Source of the DNA: DAIDKA01 sp035943195
GTDB lineage: Bacteria > Pseudomonadota > Gammaproteobacteria > Steroidobacterales > Steroidobacteraceae
Direction: 5' to 3'
NCBI GenBank assembly: GCA_035943195.1
Contig: DASZCK010000155.1
Coordinates: 1-61,122, forward strand
Length of the DNA stretch: 61,122 nt
Shown: positions 60,252-61,122 of the stretch, one piece after another
Numbering within the stretch: position 1 is the first letter of the stretch
How the letters are laid out: each line of letters opens with the position of its first letter
Notes under the pieces: generated by a model
The model's database searches: none
Seen by the model: only the letters and a program-made list of their open reading frames with translations
Told to the model about the DNA's origin: nothing
Translations under genes and position numbers: made by a program

Positions 60252-61122
60252 ATGGATCGGCGGGATTTTCTGGCAAGCGCCGCGGCGCTCGGCATGGCGG
60301 CGATCTGGGCAAAGCGATCGGCGGCATCGCCTTCCACCACGAAATGGCGCGAGGACCGTGCGGTCTATCCCCAGGGCGTCGCGTCCGGAGATCCCGACGA
60401 GCACAGTGTCATCCTATGGACGCGCCGCCCGTTCACAGAAGGCGAGCGCCATGCTCTGACCGTCGAAGTCTCGCGCGATTCCGATTTCCGGCAGGTCATT
60501 GCGAGGATTCGCGCGCCGGTGCTCGCCGCGGCGGACTGGACGTGCCGGGTGATGGTCGGCGGCCTTTCGCCCGCGACGGCCTATTGGTATCGCTTCACCG
60601 ACGATGGCGGCCAAGGCAGCCGCATCGGTCGCACCATCACTGCGCCGCGCCGGAACGATCCGCGCCCGGTGCGCTTCGCCTTCGTCTCATGCCAGAGCGT
60701 CAACGAAGGCGCGCAGAACGCCTATCGCCGGATGATCTGGGAGGATGAGCGCGCGCCTGCTGACCAGCAGCTCGGCTTCGTCCTTCATCTCGGCGATTTC
60801 ATCTACGAGGTCGTCGAATATCCCGATGAGGTCCAGCACCGGTATTCGCGCACCGTCTACGATCTGGGCCGCATCCCGGATGCGCGCAAGGTGAGCAACT
60901 TCCATGTGCCCACCAACCTCGCCGGATACCGCCACGTCTATCGCGCGCATATCGCCGATCCTGATATCCAGGATGCCCGCGCGCATTTCCCGTTCGTCTG
61001 CATTGGCGACAATCACGAATTCTCGTGGCAGGGGTGGCAGAGCTTCATCAAGTATGGTGCCACGGTGGAGCCGGCTCAGCCGCTGCGCGTGGCGGCAAAC
61101 CAAGCGTGGTGGGAATATATTC
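60252..61122 (+). CDS. PhoD-family alkaline phosphatase/phosphodiesterase (partial at window end)
   Basis: An open frame running off the window, at least 290 codons. It begins with a twin-arginine type signal (MDRRDFLASAAALG), as is usual for PhoD, which folds with metals before export. The N-terminal domain has YPQGVASGDPDEHSVILW, and the catalytic domain contains FVSCQS, HLGDFIYE and IGDNHEFSWQGW. PhoD enzymes are Ca2+/Fe3+ phosphodiesterases or alkaline phosphatases. It is 26 bp from the PQQ dehydrogenase stop, so it may be co-transcribed. The ATG at 60252 has GAGGAG upstream. Confidence 0.85.
   Translation, partial: MDRRDFLASAAALGMAAIWAKRSAASPSTTKWREDRAVYPQGVASGDPDEHSVILWTRRPFTEGERHALTVEVSRDSDFRQVIARIRAPVLAAADWTCRVMVGGLSPATAYWYRFTDDGGQGSRIGRTITAPRRNDPRPVRFAFVSCQSVNEGAQNAYRRMIWEDERAPADQQLGFVLHLGDFIYEVVEYPDEVQHRYSRTVYDLGRIPDARKVSNFHVPTNLAGYRHVYRAHIADPDIQDARAHFPFVCIGDNHEFSWQGWQSFIKYGATVEPAQPLRVAANQAWWEYI

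Noticed and set aside
1..61122. CRISPR arrays, insertion sequences, integrases or phage genes
   Set aside because: No regularly spaced repeats and no transposase, integrase or structural phage motifs were seen on either strand.

Overview
This is a GC-rich (roughly 60-65 %, by eye) chromosomal window with gammaproteobacterial character. It has Shine-Dalgarno-led genes packed in short operons with ATGA/GTGA overlaps, Sec, Tat and lipoprotein signals, a triheme cytochrome c, PQQ biochemistry and an RcnB-type periplasmic protein. The gene mix (Spinster-like MFS, SDRs and thiolase, paraoxonase-like propeller, several SnoaL-like proteins, LytS/LytR pair) recalls soil or freshwater Steroidobacteraceae/Nevskiales-type organisms. 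That assignment is inference only. I see no IS element, phage gene or CRISPR array, and no gene-free stretch over 300 bp. The only RNA gene found is a tRNA-Arg(ACG).

Layout, left third. 1-1314: end of a CheA-like kinase, then CheY-like and CheX-like genes. 1350-3311: GNAT, methyltransferase and a small glycine-zipper protein. 3456-6091: a YtrA-type GntR regulator with its operator, an ABC ATPase and a permease. 6100-12532: a membrane-anchored HtrA-like protease with a coiled-coil insert, the first of three related secreted proteins (DUF8021-like), GFA proteins, GNAT, an esterase, a DUF899 protein and small exported proteins. 12637-12713: tRNA-Arg. 12992-15505: LiaF-like protein, LytS-type kinase and LytTR regulator. 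16114-23094: an RDD/SpoIIM pair converging on a tight DUF58-MoxR-DUF4350-DUF4129-membrane protein operon.

Middle. 23191-26339: MetX-like hydrolase, second DUF8021-like protein and paraoxonase-like propeller. 26511-32775: an exa-like alcohol-oxidation block with acetaldehyde-type dehydrogenase, DUF779, triheme cytochrome c, NarL-type response regulator, sensor kinase and an orphan pqqC. 33446-42413: a catabolic-looking island with flavin monooxygenase, WrbA quinone reductase, GST, thiolase, two SDRs, MFS transporter and type-B carboxylesterase, with a 37-bp palindrome in its divergent promoter region.

Right third. 42463-45439: a second GntR/ABC module. 45468-49450: a minus-strand PadR operon with an exported cupin, an MDR oxidoreductase that appears to carry a signal peptide, and a membrane-anchored hydrolase. 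49511-50323: a membrane LytTR protein. 50377-55368: second anchored hydrolase, two methyltransferases, a secreted propeller and a YdeI-like protein. 55490-61122: third DUF8021-like protein, a row of SnoaL-like genes including one fragment, a heme-fused PQQ alcohol dehydrogenase, and the start of a PhoD-type phosphatase.

The most interesting points are the PQQ dehydrogenase, which has the Asp-x-Asp pair associated with lanthanide-dependent enzymes plus an unusual Glu-to-Asp metal ligand; the PadR operon with an apparently exported MDR enzyme; and three diverged DUF8021-like paralogues within 50 kb.
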